NCBI GenBank assembly: GCA_026386955.1
Contig: JAPLMQ010000092.1
Span: 1-40,088, forward strand
DNA length: 40,088 bases
Source of the DNA: Planctomycetota bacterium
GTDB lineage: Bacteria; Planctomycetota; Phycisphaerae; Phycisphaerales; Phycisphaeraceae
Reading direction: 5' to 3'
The notes beneath the pieces were generated by a model. That model was not told the DNA's origin, searched no databases, and saw only the letters and a program-made list of their open reading frames with translations. The translations under genes and the position numbers were made by a program. Below, piece by piece: positions 26,459-35,264 of the stretch (position 1 is its first letter; each line of letters begins with the position of its first letter).

Positions 26459-27421
26459 TCACTTCACCGCCAGCAGGCCCCGCACCGCGGTGAGGTCGAC
26501 GCGCGAGAGCGTCTTGCCCATCGCCCCGGCCGCCTCCTCGATCATCGCCGCGGTCTTGATGCCCACGATCGCGCAGGTGATCGCGGGGTTCATCAGCGTC
26601 GCCGCGAGCACGAGCTGGGTGATCGACAGGCTGTACTTCTTCGCGATCGGGTCGAGCTGCGCGATCCGGTCGCAGATCATCTTGAACCGCTCGCCCTGGA
26701 AGTCGCGGTGGTCCTTGCGGAAGTCGGTGAACGCCTCGGCCCCCTTGTACTTGCCCGAGAGCAGCCCCATGTGGAGCGAGCTGTAGACCAGCGTGCCGAT
26801 GTCGAGGGCCATGCAGGTGGGCAGCACGTCGGCCTCGCCCGCGCGGTTGATCAGGCTGTAGGGCGGCTGGCAGGTCGTGAAGTTGCCCGCGGCGTGGCCC
26901 GCGCGGAGCTGGTCGGCCGTCCAGTTGCTCGTGCCGTACGCGCGGATCTTGCCCGCCTTGACCAGCTTCTCCATCGCCGAGGCGATCTCCTGCGTGCTCG
27001 CCGCCGGGTCCCAGGAGTGGCACTGGTAGAGGTCGATGTAATCGAGCTTCAGCCGGCGGAGGCTCGCGTCGCAGGCGCTGAGGATGTAGTCGTGCGAGAG
27101 GTCGGGGTAGCGCGAGGCGTCGGGCTGGATGTGCCAGTAGACCTTCGTCGCCAGGACGTATTTGTCGCGGGCGATGGGCTTGAGGGCCCGCCCGACGACC
27201 TCCTCGGCCAAGCCGTCGCCATACGCGTCGGCGGTGTCGATGAAGTTGACGCCCAGCTCGATGCCGCGGTGAAGGGCGTGGGCGACGTCGGCCTCGGGCT
27301 GCGGGCCCCAGAAGCGCGGGGAGAGCTGCCAGGTGCCGAAGCAGATCGGCGAGACGGACAAGTTGCTGCGCCCCAGCCGGCGACGCACGCCGGCGGCGGT
27401 GGAACTCGAAGCGACACCCAT
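26459..27421 (-). CDS. Aldo/keto reductase
   Basis: NAD(P)H-dependent oxidoreductase of 320 residues, AKR superfamily (TIM barrel). The catalytic tetrad is visible as Asp62 and Tyr67 (NFIDTADAYGDG), Lys93 (ATKVYW) and His135 (CHSWDP). SNW in the middle and GIKT near the end are the cofactor-binding landmarks. The start is ATG 27421, with AGGA 8 nt upstream. It lies 53 nt after the creatininase-family gene on the same strand, probably one transcript. The substrate cannot be told from sequence. Confidence 0.92.
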   Translation of the reverse strand: MGVASSSTAAGVRRRLGRSNLSVSPICFGTWQLSPRFWGPQPEADVAHALHRGIELGVNFIDTADAYGDGLAEEVVGRALKPIARDKYVLATKVYWHIQPDASRYPDLSHDYILSACDASLRRLKLDYIDLYQCHSWDPAASTQEIASAMEKLVKAGKIRAYGTSNWTADQLRAGHAAGNFTTCQPPYSLINRAGEADVLPTCMALDIGTLVYSSLHMGLLSGKYKGAEAFTDFRKDHRDFQGERFKMICDRIAQLDPIAKKYSLSITQLVLAATLMNPAITCAIVGIKTAAMIEEAAGAMGKTLSRVDLTAVRGLLAVK

Positions 27422-27474
27422 GGTCACGTTCCTATGAAAGCTGTGGTTGCCGAGGGGATCGAACCTGCGTGGAC

Positions 27475-28266
27475 TCAGGCCTTGCCCCGGACAATATAGG
27501 GGAAGTCGCCGTTCTTCGCGGCCGAGAGCTCGACGAGGATCGGCACCAGGGCCGCGACGAGCTTCTCGATGATCACGCGCCCCTTCTCCGCCGTCGCCTG
27601 GCGCGGGTCGCCCGTGCCGCTGTCGGCCGTCAGCGCCGCCCAGTCGCGCGGGGCCCAGACCCCCGGCGTGGCGAGCGAGGGCATCTTGCTGGGCGTGAAG
27701 GCCCCGCTGCCCGCGTCCTTCATCGAGACCCACTCGGGCGTGAGGTGCAGCATCATCGCCGTCTCGAACTCGTTTGCGTGGTCGCCGCCCTTGTGCTCGA
27801 GGCCGTCGAGGACCGTCGGGTCGGTCATGTAGCCGTGCACCTGCACGATGAAGATCGGCAGGTCGAGCATGATGTCGCGGATGATCGACTTGAAGTCGTT
27901 CCCGCCGTGGAAATTGAGCAGGACCATGCGGTCAATGCCCTGGCGGACGAGGCTCTCGGCGACGTCGTGCAGCACCAGCGCCTGCGTCGCGGTGCGCATG
28001 GTGATCGTCGCGACCTGCGAGAGCTGGAGGTTGTCGTTGCCGAAGGGGACGGTCGGCAGCAGGAGGCACTTGGCCCCCTTGGCGTTGGCGCGTTCGACGG
28101 CCTGCTCGCCCAAGGCGGTGCCTTCGATCACGTCCGTGCCGTGCGGGAGGTGGTAGTTGTGGGCCTCGGTCGCCCCCCAGGGGAGCACAGCGACGTTGGG
28201 CCTGGAATCGAGGAGCTGCCGGTACGTGGCTTCGTGAAGGACGAACGGGCGGCCGGGACGGGACAT
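27475..28266 (-). CDS. Creatininase-family amidohydrolase
   Basis: Metal-dependent amidohydrolase of 263 residues. Metal ligands appear as Glu34 and His36 (GATEAHNYHL), Asp45 (HGTDV) and His120 (NFHGGN). These are the same positions I recall for Pseudomonas creatininase. The HGGN form lacks that enzyme's Glu122, as in the wider family (FAPy deformylase, MftE and relatives). A further GGDHANEFET at 160-169 carries the distal acidic ligand. The substrate is probably not creatinine. ATG 28266 is preceded by GGGAG. The gene starts 41 nt after tRNA-His with no terminator between them. Confidence 0.9.
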   Translation of the reverse strand: MSRPGRPFVLHEATYRQLLDSRPNVAVLPWGATEAHNYHLPHGTDVIEGTALGEQAVERANAKGAKCLLLPTVPFGNDNLQLSQVATITMRTATQALVLHDVAESLVRQGIDRMVLLNFHGGNDFKSIIRDIMLDLPIFIVQVHGYMTDPTVLDGLEHKGGDHANEFETAMMLHLTPEWVSMKDAGSGAFTPSKMPSLATPGVWAPRDWAALTADSGTGDPRQATAEKGRVIIEKLVAALVPILVELSAAKNGDFPYIVRGKA

Positions 28267-28306
28267 GGCTCCCCTCTCCATCGAAATCGAATTGCCGTGA
28301 AATAAG

Positions 28307-28380
28307 GGTGGGCGAGGGGACTCGAACCCCCGACCCTCGGGATCACAACCCGATGCTCTAACCAACTGAGCTACGCCCAC
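28307..28380 (-). tRNA. tRNA-His (GTG)
   Basis: On the minus strand the sequence folds as a full cloverleaf. The acceptor GTGGGCG pairs with CGCCCAC, the D arm starts GCTC, the anticodon stem TCGGG/CCCGA encloses TTGTGAT (anticodon GTG), and the T arm is GGGGG-TTCGAGT-CCCCT. The base before the acceptor (complement of 28381) is G and position 73 is C, the G-1:C73 pair specific to histidine tRNA. The CCA end is not encoded. Confidence 0.97.
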
Positions 28381-28442
28381 CAACAAGCGCTCCCGCCCGG
28401 GCCGCGGGTTTGGGGAAACCGGAGCGGGCGAGGGAGGAAACA

Positions 28443-28471
28443 AGATTAGAATCGCCGCGGAACTCTGTCAA
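28443..28471 (-). promoter_or_regulatory. Sigma70-type promoter of tRNA-His
   Basis: On the minus strand, TTGACA (28466-28471) and TAATCT (28443-28448) are separated by 17 nt. This is the best promoter in the window. It predicts a start near 28436, a leader of about 55 nt before the tRNA, and possible read-through into the creatininase and reductase genes. Confidence 0.8.
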
Positions 28472-28578
28472 TTTTCGGGGGCACGATCCGGGCATTGCTA
28501 ATGCACGCCCGCATCACGTAGTGCCCTCGCTTAAAATGCGCGGAACCTCGAGACAGCACAACTTCAGTTACCCACCGC

Positions 28579-28983
28579 ATGCAGGCAATCGACGATCGAA
28601 TCCCGAACGACGACCGGCGCGTCGAACCGCCGTATGTGCCCATGAGCCGCACGCTTCTGAAGATCGCGTTCCTAGTGGCGGCAGGACTGCTTTCCATCGC
28701 GTCCTTTCTCGTCATCATGCAAGGGGCGAACGACGAGCCTTACGTAACCTATCGACGTTCCGACGCAATCGTGCAGGTCGTCGTTGGCACCGCACTGATG
28801 GTGCTCTGGGCATGCTGTGCCATTACGGTGGTCGTCCTTGTTGGCACGCGGAGGTTGCCCGCAAGATGGCTCGCGATTGTGCTTTGGGCGGCAATCTGCC
28901 TGTGCTATCTGAGCTATTCGCCGCTCGGATATCTTGAGGACATCGAGAAGTTCGTGCTTCCGGCGTCGGGCGGCGGTGGATAG
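28579..28983 (+). CDS. Small three-helix membrane protein, unknown
   Basis: Protein of 134 residues that I do not recognise. Three hydrophobic helices are visible: about 24-46 (IAFLVAAGLLSIASFLVI), 65-91 and 96-114. The soluble N-terminus is polar. Base composition is less GC-rich and codon use more relaxed than in neighbouring genes, which suggests recent arrival or weak selection. The first ATG at 28579 is used; a second in-frame ATG (residue 22) directly before the first helix is also plausible. No operon partner: the next gene starts 90 nt later. Confidence 0.6.
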   Translation: MQAIDDRIPNDDRRVEPPYVPMSRTLLKIAFLVAAGLLSIASFLVIMQGANDEPYVTYRRSDAIVQVVVGTALMVLWACCAITVVVLVGTRRLPARWLAIVLWAAICLCYLSYSPLGYLEDIEKFVLPASGGGG

Positions 28984-29072
28984 CCAAGGCCTGCGATACG
29001 GCGAAGTCCACGCCCGTTGAGGCGTTCGACTGTCGGTCTCACCTCTCCGCCGGCCACCCGGGAACGCCGCCT

Positions 29073-30641
29073 TTGACCGAGCGCTCGACACGCCCCCGCC
29101 GCACGCCTGCCTCGACGGCGGCGCTGCTGCTCCTCGGGGCCTTGCTGGCGATCAACATCCACCGCGCCGTCACGCAGTCGATCACGTACGACGAGGCCTT
29201 CACCTACCTCCAGTTCGCCTCAGGCCCGTGGGACCGCATCTTCGACGCCTACGACGCCAACCATCACGTCCTGCACACCATCCTCGTCAAGCTCTCGACC
29301 TCGGCTTTCGGCGTGAGCGAATGGAGCGTCCGGCTGCCGTCCCTCTGCGGCGGCGCGGTCTACCTCGTCGCCGCGCTGCTCCTGTGCAGGCGGCTCCTGG
29401 GAACCGGCTGGGCGATGTTCGTCCTCTTCGCCGCGCTGGGCCTCAACCCCATCGTGCTCGACTTCCTCTCCGCCGCGCGGGGTTACGGGCTGGCGCTGGG
29501 TTTCTTCACGGCGGCGCTGCTGATGATGACGCGATCGATCCTCGAGCCGGGCGCGGGCTTCAAGGGGCGATGGCTCTCCGCCTCGATCGCGATGGGGCTG
29601 AGCGTCTGCGCGAATCTCACGCTGGTGATTCCCTGCACCGCGGCGGCCGCGATCTTCGCGGTCCTCGTCCTCGCCGACCCGCGGGCCTTGCCGCCCCGCG
29701 CGAACTCGTCCGGCGGCGCGGCGAGGCGGCTCGGCTGGCTGGCCGGCCTCTTCATCCTCCCCGGCCCGCTCCTCGCGGCCGACCTCCTCTGGGCCCCGCT
29801 CCGCCACGCCAACCGCGAGCACTTCTACGTCGGCACCACGAGTTGGCTCGCCGCCACGCGCGATCTGGTCGACGCCTCGATCCGCCACAACCGCTGGGCC
29901 GACGCGCCCCCGCTGGCGGCGCTGGCGTGGCTGGCGGCCTGCGTCATCGTGCCCGGCGTCATCCTGCTCGCGCTGGTCGCGCTCGTGCGGCTGTGGGCCG
30001 GGCCGATCCGCCGCGGAGGGCTCGCCTTGCTCGCGCCGCGCGACCTCGCCTTCCATTTCCTGGGCGGGACCTTCCTGCTCACCCTGGCGATCCTCTTCAT
30101 CGCCCATCACGTCGCCGGCCTCCTCTACCCCATCGACCGCACGGGCCTCTACCTCCCCACGCTCTTTTGCCTCACCGTCGCGTTGCTGCCGATGCCGTTC
30201 ATGAGCGAGCGACTCCACGTCGAAGGAGCCGCCGCGCCGCCGCGCAACACGCCGCGCACGTCGCTCCTGCTCGCCTCCGCGGCCGTCCTCTTCGTGCTGC
30301 AATTCAACACCACTCATTACCGCGTCTGGAGGCATGAAGCCGACCTGCGCTCGTTCATCCATGCCGCGCTGGCCCACTCGCCCGGAGCTGCGCCGATCCG
30401 CCTCGGCGTCGACCGCTGGGGCCCGCCCTGCGAGTTCTACGCCCAGATCCTGCGTGGCTCGCGGCTGCGGCTCGTCACGGCGGAGGATCGCCCGCCGACG
30501 CAGAGTCCGTCGACGCAGAGCCCGCCCGACTACCTCGCCCTCGACGGCGCGAAGCGGCCCGAGGGCTACGTGATGCTGCAACAAGACCCCGCGTCAGGCC
30601 GACGCCTCTGGGGATTGACGCCCACGGTCGGCCGGCCATGA
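29073..30641 (+). CDS. GT-C-type membrane glycosyltransferase (GT39/GT83-like)
   Basis: Polytopic inner-membrane protein of 522 residues with about eight to ten hydrophobic helices. The first periplasmic loop has SITYDEAFTYLQF, the Asp-Glu motif of GT-C enzymes (protein mannosyltransferases, ArnT-like lipid-linked sugar transferases). HHVLHTILVKL and the SEWSVRLPSLC region are typical of this group. The C-terminal part (about 425-522) is soluble and Pro-rich. The start appears to be TTG 29073 with a weak ribosome site, so the N-terminus is uncertain. It would move a sugar from a polyprenyl-phosphate donor to an unknown acceptor. It lies near nucleotide-sugar genes at 32-34 kb. Confidence 0.78.
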   Translation: MTERSTRPRRTPASTAALLLLGALLAINIHRAVTQSITYDEAFTYLQFASGPWDRIFDAYDANHHVLHTILVKLSTSAFGVSEWSVRLPSLCGGAVYLVAALLLCRRLLGTGWAMFVLFAALGLNPIVLDFLSAARGYGLALGFFTAALLMMTRSILEPGAGFKGRWLSASIAMGLSVCANLTLVIPCTAAAAIFAVLVLADPRALPPRANSSGGAARRLGWLAGLFILPGPLLAADLLWAPLRHANREHFYVGTTSWLAATRDLVDASIRHNRWADAPPLAALAWLAACVIVPGVILLALVALVRLWAGPIRRGGLALLAPRDLAFHFLGGTFLLTLAILFIAHHVAGLLYPIDRTGLYLPTLFCLTVALLPMPFMSERLHVEGAAAPPRNTPRTSLLLASAAVLFVLQFNTTHYRVWRHEADLRSFIHAALAHSPGAAPIRLGVDRWGPPCEFYAQILRGSRLRLVTAEDRPPTQSPSTQSPPDYLALDGAKRPEGYVMLQQDPASGRRLWGLTPTVGRP

Positions 30642-30681
30642 TGAAGCGGCCCCCAACTCCCTCATCAGTCCGCGAGGCCCC

Positions 30682-31830
30682 ATGACCCTGCAACTCCCCG
30701 ACCCCGTGCAAGCCGCCCGCGACGAGGCGGAGCGGATCAACGCCAACCGCGCCCAGTTCCTCGAGTTCCCCATCGACCGCGTGCTGACCGACGCGCCATG
30801 GGTCAAGCGCCAGGACCTCACCGCCGGGCTGGCCGACTTCCACCGCGAGCGGATGGCCAAGATCCCCTCCAAGGCGGCCTACCCCGAGGCGGCGCCGTGG
30901 ATCGAGAGCGCCCTCGCCCGCGACCGCGAGCTCAAGGCCCAGGCGAAGCTGAGCGACGAGGAGATGGCCGTCTTCCGCAGCCTCGTCCCCTACATCACCT
31001 TCCGCGGCTTCAAGCAGGCGGGGCTCGCCCTCAAGCCGCGCCCCGCGACCGACGAGAAATGCCGCTCGGCCTACATCCCCGACACCGACCGCGGCGAGGT
31101 CGCCATCAAGAACGTCGACGACCCGCTCACCCACTGGAAGCCCGACCCCAAGCCGCTCAGCGGCGCCGGCCCGCTGCCCGACCTGCGCAGCGACGGCGTG
31201 GGCAACGGCCTCCACATGGACGACGAGCCGGATGAGCTCTTCCCCATCCCCGTGATGTCGATGCTCCGGCACCACGCGAACGACGTCCCCTCGGCCGTGC
31301 AGTTCCTCACGCGATACCGCAAGTTCTGGGGCGGCTCCAACCTCCTGCTCCACGACAAGCAGAAGCGCTCCGCCGCCGTCGAGAAGTGCAGCTACAGCCA
31401 CATCGAGGTCTTCCACCCCGGGCCTGACGGGCGCAGCCACATCAGCGGCATGACCTGCCGCGACGCCAACTCGCCCCAAGGGAAATTCCAGGCGTCGCAG
31501 CGGCGGAAATACGTCGACCTCTTCAAGCTCCCGCTCGACGGCCCGGACATGACCTTCTGGGCCGGCTGCGCGAAGTTCGAGGCCAAGCTCTCCGCCGGCC
31601 TCGCCGCCCTGGGCCCACGCCCGCGCTGGGACGACCTGCTCAAGCTCTTCATCACCCGCTGGCCCGAGGGGCTCAACAAATACGGGCTGCGCCTGCACCC
31701 CAACCAGGGGCTCGTCGGCTACACGCTCATCATCCACGCCTCGCTCATCACCGAGCGCAAAAGCCTCCGCTGGCAGCGCAGCGAAGACGGCAAGACGTTC
31801 GACGCCCAGCCGCAGGAATGCTCGTACTGA
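30682..31830 (+). CDS. Possible C45/AAT-like NTN hydrolase
   Basis: Cytoplasmic protein of 382 residues with no signal peptide. I do not recognise it with certainty. The middle resembles the C45 (acyl-CoA:6-APA acyltransferase-like) fold. A candidate nucleophile lies at EKC127RSAYIPDTDRGE. GVGNGLHMDDEP, MLRHHANDVPSAVQFL and GGSNLLLHDKQ followed by AAVEKC match the order of family landmarks. The 120-residue N-terminal part would then be a propeptide or extra domain. ATG 30682 directly follows the glycosyltransferase gene (40-nt gap). Alternative view: an uncharacterised planctomycete family. The C45 link is inference. Confidence 0.5.
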   Translation: MTLQLPDPVQAARDEAERINANRAQFLEFPIDRVLTDAPWVKRQDLTAGLADFHRERMAKIPSKAAYPEAAPWIESALARDRELKAQAKLSDEEMAVFRSLVPYITFRGFKQAGLALKPRPATDEKCRSAYIPDTDRGEVAIKNVDDPLTHWKPDPKPLSGAGPLPDLRSDGVGNGLHMDDEPDELFPIPVMSMLRHHANDVPSAVQFLTRYRKFWGGSNLLLHDKQKRSAAVEKCSYSHIEVFHPGPDGRSHISGMTCRDANSPQGKFQASQRRKYVDLFKLPLDGPDMTFWAGCAKFEAKLSAGLAALGPRPRWDDLLKLFITRWPEGLNKYGLRLHPNQGLVGYTLIIHASLITERKSLRWQRSEDGKTFDAQPQECSY

Positions 31831-31962
31831 CGCCCGCCGACCCGACGCCAAACCCGTGAGGCCCCGCACACCATGACCCGCGCGCATTGGTTTGAATCAC
31901 TTGCCCCTGCTAAGCTTCCCCCCGTCGGCGCCAACGCAGTGATGGCGCGCGGCGATCATTCA

Positions 31963-31986
31963 CGCGACGCGGTAGGCCGCGTCGCG
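31963..31986 (+). promoter_or_regulatory. Perfect hairpin in the gmd leader
   Basis: CGCGACGCGG (31963-31972) pairs perfectly with CCGCGTCGCG (31977-31986) around the loop TAGG. It lies 9 nt before the GGGAG ribosome site of gmd. With no T-run after it, it is not a terminator. It could control translation or mRNA stability. Confidence 0.5.
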
Positions 31987-32006
31987 CAAGTCTGCGGGAG
32001 AAAACC

Positions 32007-32999
32007 ATGAAGAAGGCGCTCGTCACCGGCATCACCGGCCAGGACGGTTCGTATTTGGCCGAGCTGCTGCTCTCCAAGGGCTACGAGGTCCACGGCCTCG
32101 TGAGGCGCACCAGCGCCATGACCCGCACCCGCATCGACCACCTCAAGGGCTACGAGCACGGGCCCGACAAGCGGCTCTTCCTCCACTACGGCGACCTCTC
32201 CGACGGCTCGTCGCTCACCAAGCTCGTCTACGAGATCCAGCCCGACGAGATCTACAACCTCGCCGCCCAGAGCCACGTCCGCGTGAGCTTCGACGTGCCG
32301 GAGTACACGGCCGACATCACCGGCACCGGCGTCGCCCGGCTGCTCAGCTCCATCGTCGAGACCAAGGTCGTCAAGAAGGTCCGCTTCTACCAGGCCTCGT
32401 CGTCGGAGATGTTCGGCAAGGTGCTCGAGGTCCCGCAGAAGGAGACCACGCCCTTCAACCCCCGCTCGCCCTACGCCTGCGCCAAGTGCTACGCCCATTG
32501 GATGGCGGCCCACTTCCGCGACGCCTACGGCCTCTTCGCCTGCTGCGGCATCCTCTTCAACCACGAATCGCCGCGCCGAGGCGAGAACTTCGTCACCCGC
32601 AAGATCACCCTCGCCGCCGCCAACATCAAGTTCGGCAAGCAGAAGAAGCTCTACCTGGGCAACCTCGACGCCAAGCGCGACTGGGGCTTCGCCCCCGAGT
32701 ACGTCGAGGGCATGTGGCAGATGCTCCAGCAGGAGACGCCCGACGACTACGTGCTCGCGACCAACGAGACCTTCACCATCCGCGAGTTCCTCGACGCCGC
32801 GTTCGGGCAGGTGAAGCTCGACTGGCGCGAGTTCGTCGAGTTCGACGCCGCCTACACTCGCCCGACGGAGGTCGACCTGCTCATCGGCGACTACTCCAAG
32901 GCCAACAAGGCCTTCGGCTGGAAGCCCAAGACGCGGATGCACGCGCTGGCGGCGCTGATGGTCGACGCCGACTTGCACGCGTTGAAGAACCCGGTTTGA
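32007..32999 (+). CDS. gmd: GDP-mannose 4,6-dehydratase
   Basis: Short-chain dehydrogenase (330 residues) that converts GDP-mannose to GDP-4-keto-6-deoxymannose, the precursor of GDP-fucose, rhamnose and perosamine. The nucleotide-binding motif is GITGQDG at 8-14. The active site is in QASSSEMFG at 129-137 (Ser/Glu) and SPYACAK at 154-160 (Tyr156, Lys160). [16 protein letters not shown] is the GMD signature. Length and motifs are those of true GMD. The start is ATG 32007, after GGGAG. A paralogue follows 61 nt downstream, so the pair probably makes one deoxy sugar for surface polysaccharide. Confidence 0.95.
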   Translation: MKKALVTGITGQDGSYLAELLLSKGYEVHGLVRRTSAMTRTRIDHLKGYEHGPDKRLFLHYGDLSDGSSLTKLVYEIQPDEIYNLAAQSHVRVSFDVPEYTADITGTGVARLLSSIVETKVVKKVRFYQASSSEMFGKVLEVPQKETTPFNPRSPYACAKCYAHWMAAHFRDAYGLFACCGILFNHESPRRGENFVTRKITLAAANIKFGKQKKLYLGNLDAKRDWGFAPEYVEGMWQMLQQETPDDYVLATNETFTIREFLDAAFGQVKLDWREFVEFDAAYTRPTEVDLLIGDYSKANKAFGWKPKTRMHALAALMVDADLHALKNPV

Positions 33000-33060
33000 A
33001 ACTCGGCGATTGAACCTCTGCGTATGTTGCGAACGGAACCCGTCGTGCCGGAGCGTGAGC

Positions 33061-34056
33061 GTGGCTGAACAACGGAACACCCCCCCACCCCCCCATCGGA
33101 CCATCGTCATCGGCCACCGGGGCCAGGACGGGACGCTGCTCTGCCAGGCCCTGCGCGACCGCGGCGACGTGCTGACGGGCTTGGGCCGGCACGGGGCGGA
33201 GAACCTCTCGGGCCAGGCCGCCCCGCCGCCCACGGTCTCGCTCGACGACGGGCGCTCGATCGACGCGCTGGTGCGCCACGTCGCGCCGACGCAGGTCTAC
33301 TACCTCGCCGCCCACCACCGCTCCTCCGAGCGCGCGGGGCGGCCCGCCAATGTCGGGGCCGACATCGGCGCCGGCATGCTCGTCAACGTGCAGGGCCCGA
33401 TCCACTTCCTCGACGCGATCCGCCGCTCGGCCCCCGCCTGCCGGTTCTTCTACGCCTCGACCTCCGTCATCTTCGGCCAGCGCACCGCCGACGAGCGCCA
33501 GGAGGAATCGACGCAAATCACGCCCTTCTGCGAATACGGCCTCCTCAAGGCGACGGGCCAGCTCGCCTGCCAGCGCTACCGCCGCGAGCACGGGCTCTTC
33601 GCCAGCGTGGGCATCCTCTACAACCACGAATCGGCGCTGCGGACCGGCACCTTCCTCTCGCGCAAGGTGATCGACGCGGCGATGCGCATCCAAGGCGGCT
33701 CGCGCGAGACGCTCACGCTCGGCAGCCTCGACGCCCGGACCGACTGGAGCTACGCCCCCGACTTCGTCGACGCCTTCCGCCGCATCCTCGGCGCCGACAA
33801 GCCCGACGACTTCATCGTCGCCAGCGGGCGGGGACACAGCGTGCGCGAGTTCGTCAGCGTCGCCTTCGGCCACCTCGGGCTCGACTGGGAGAAGCACGTC
33901 CGCGTCGACGGCACGCTGCTCGACCGCGCGCCGTCGAGCCGGATCGGCAACCCCGCGAAGCTCATGGCCGCGACGGGGTGGAGGCCGACGGTGACGTTCG
34001 AGGGGATGATCAAGACGATCATCGACCAGTTGACGAAGGCCCGCGCGGGGAAGTGA
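33061..34056 (+). CDS. GMD-like NAD-dependent epimerase/dehydratase
   Basis: SDR-type nucleotide-sugar enzyme of 331 residues, a diverged tandem paralogue of the preceding gmd. The motif GHRGQDG replaces GITGQDG. Catalytic YASTSVIFGQ and EYGLLK (Tyr-x-x-x-Lys) are kept, and NHESALRTGTFLSRKV replaces the GMD signature. It could be a GDP-4-keto-6-deoxymannose reductase-type partner or a dehydratase for another sugar. I chose GTG 33061, with GGAG at 33050-33053 7 nt upstream; the in-frame TTG 33010 and GTG 33055 are less or equally likely. It is co-directional and probably cotranscribed with gmd. Confidence 0.82.
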   Translation: MAEQRNTPPPPHRTIVIGHRGQDGTLLCQALRDRGDVLTGLGRHGAENLSGQAAPPPTVSLDDGRSIDALVRHVAPTQVYYLAAHHRSSERAGRPANVGADIGAGMLVNVQGPIHFLDAIRRSAPACRFFYASTSVIFGQRTADERQEESTQITPFCEYGLLKATGQLACQRYRREHGLFASVGILYNHESALRTGTFLSRKVIDAAMRIQGGSRETLTLGSLDARTDWSYAPDFVDAFRRILGADKPDDFIVASGRGHSVREFVSVAFGHLGLDWEKHVRVDGTLLDRAPSSRIGNPAKLMAATGWRPTVTFEGMIKTIIDQLTKARAGK

Positions 34057-34150
34057 CCGCGCGGGCGACGGCAGCCTTGTGCGATGCACGTCTTGTCTGC
34101 ACGTCTTTTCTGATCAGAGACGGACACTGTGTGTCCGGAGTTCGGGCGAA

Positions 34151-34366
34151 AGGCGGTACTCCGCCCGCGCGACGCGCCAACCTCGCGGCGACGATCCGCA
34201 TGCCCCCTCTGCGTAGGGTGGCGCTGAGCGGTACTCCGCGAAGCCCACCGGTTGGGCGTCCGTTGCACGTGCGCGGCCCGGATTGTCGTGCGCCGCGCCG
34301 GTGGGCTTCGCGAGTACGCTCAACCCACCCTACAAGACAAGGATTCGCGCGGGCGGCATACCGCCT
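34151..34366. repeat. Hairpin-ended inverted repeat element (outer)
   Basis: The left end at 34151-34172 (AGGCGGTACTCCGCCCGCG) and the inverted right end at 34345-34366 match at about 20 of 22 positions. Each folds by itself (GGCGG-TACT-CCGCC; GGCGG-TATG-CCGCC). It contains the second element 34213-34333. The right end stops 7 nt before the GT2 stop codon. Confidence 0.65.
34213..34333. repeat. GTAGGGTGG-type inverted repeat (nested)
   Basis: GTAGGGTGGCGCTGAGC..GCGAAGCCCACCGG (34213-34252) and its near-perfect inverted copy (ending CCCACCCTAC at 34333) flank a short core. Sequences of the type GTAGGGTGG/GCGAAGCCCACC are widespread repeats in GC-rich bacteria. This one sits inside the element 34151-34366. 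Confidence 0.7.
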
Positions 34367-34372
34367 CGCCCC

Positions 34373-35221
34373 CTACTTCCACCACCCCGACCACCACCCG
34401 CCCACCGCGGCGCGCAGCGTCGCCAGCGAGCGCTGCCTCACCGCCACCGCGACGTAATACGCGAACATCGGCCACGCGCCGACCCACGGCAACGGCGCGT
34501 GGCTGCGCAAAAACATCACCATCCCCATCGCGTGGTGCCGCACGCGGAAGGGGCTCAGCCCCGGGTCCGACCCGCCCCCCTCGTGCCAGACCTTCGCGTC
34601 GCCCGCGACCGCGACGAGCCAGCCTCGCTTCCGCATCCGGAAGCCCAGGTCGACGTCCTCCCACTGGAAGAAGTAGCGCTCGTCGAGCAGCCCCACTTCG
34701 CGCAGGGCCCGCGAGCGCAGCAGCACGCATGCCCCGGTGATGTAGTCGACTCTCGCCCCCGGGCGGTCGGCCAGGCGCGTGTGCCCCGTCCACAAACTCA
34801 CCGGCCCGCCGCCGAAGGACTGCATCGTCGTCGGCGCGTGGGCGTGGTAGACCGCCGCGCCGACCTCGCCGATGCGCGGGTCGGCCTCCGCGCAGACGAC
34901 CATGGCGGCTAGCGCGCCCGGGTCGGCCGTGGCGTCGTTGTTCAGCAGCCAGATGTACTCGGCCCCGCGCTCCATCAGCAATCGCACGCCGACGTTGTTC
35001 CCCGCGGCGAACCCCGCGTTGCTCCCGTTGACGACCAACTCGACATCCGGCATCGCCTCGTGGATGCGGACGACGGAATCGTCGGTCGACCGGTTGTCGA
35101 CCACGACGACGCGCAGCCGCGGAAAATCCGCCTTCGCCAGCGAGCGCAGGCAGTCGAGCGTCATCCGCCAGCCGTTGTAGTTCAGCACGACGACGCCGAC
35201 GAGCGGGCTTGGCGTGGTCAT
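34373..35221 (-). CDS. Family 2 glycosyltransferase (rhamnosyltransferase-like)
   Basis: Cytoplasmic, probably membrane-associated glycosyltransferase of 282 residues with GT-A fold. The start VGVVVLNYNGW, VDNRSTDDS at 41-49, NGSNAGFAAGNN at 65-76, the metal-binding NND at 94-96 (WLLNNDATADPG) and FFQWEDVDLGFR are the WbbL/rhamnosyltransferase-type landmarks. The C-terminus (MFLRSHA, YYVAVAV) may be a membrane-contact helix. The start is ATG 35221 with AGGA upstream. It would add a deoxy sugar to a surface glycan, consistent with the nearby gmd pair, which runs convergently. Confidence 0.9.
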   Translation of the reverse strand: MTTPSPLVGVVVLNYNGWRMTLDCLRSLAKADFPRLRVVVVDNRSTDDSVVRIHEAMPDVELVVNGSNAGFAAGNNVGVRLLMERGAEYIWLLNNDATADPGALAAMVVCAEADPRIGEVGAAVYHAHAPTTMQSFGGGPVSLWTGHTRLADRPGARVDYITGACVLLRSRALREVGLLDERYFFQWEDVDLGFRMRKRGWLVAVAGDAKVWHEGGGSDPGLSPFRVRHHAMGMVMFLRSHAPLPWVGAWPMFAYYVAVAVRQRSLATLRAAVGGWWSGWWK

Positions 35222-35264
35222 TGGAGGGTCCTTTGACACGGTGCATGCCATGCGCGACGACGCA

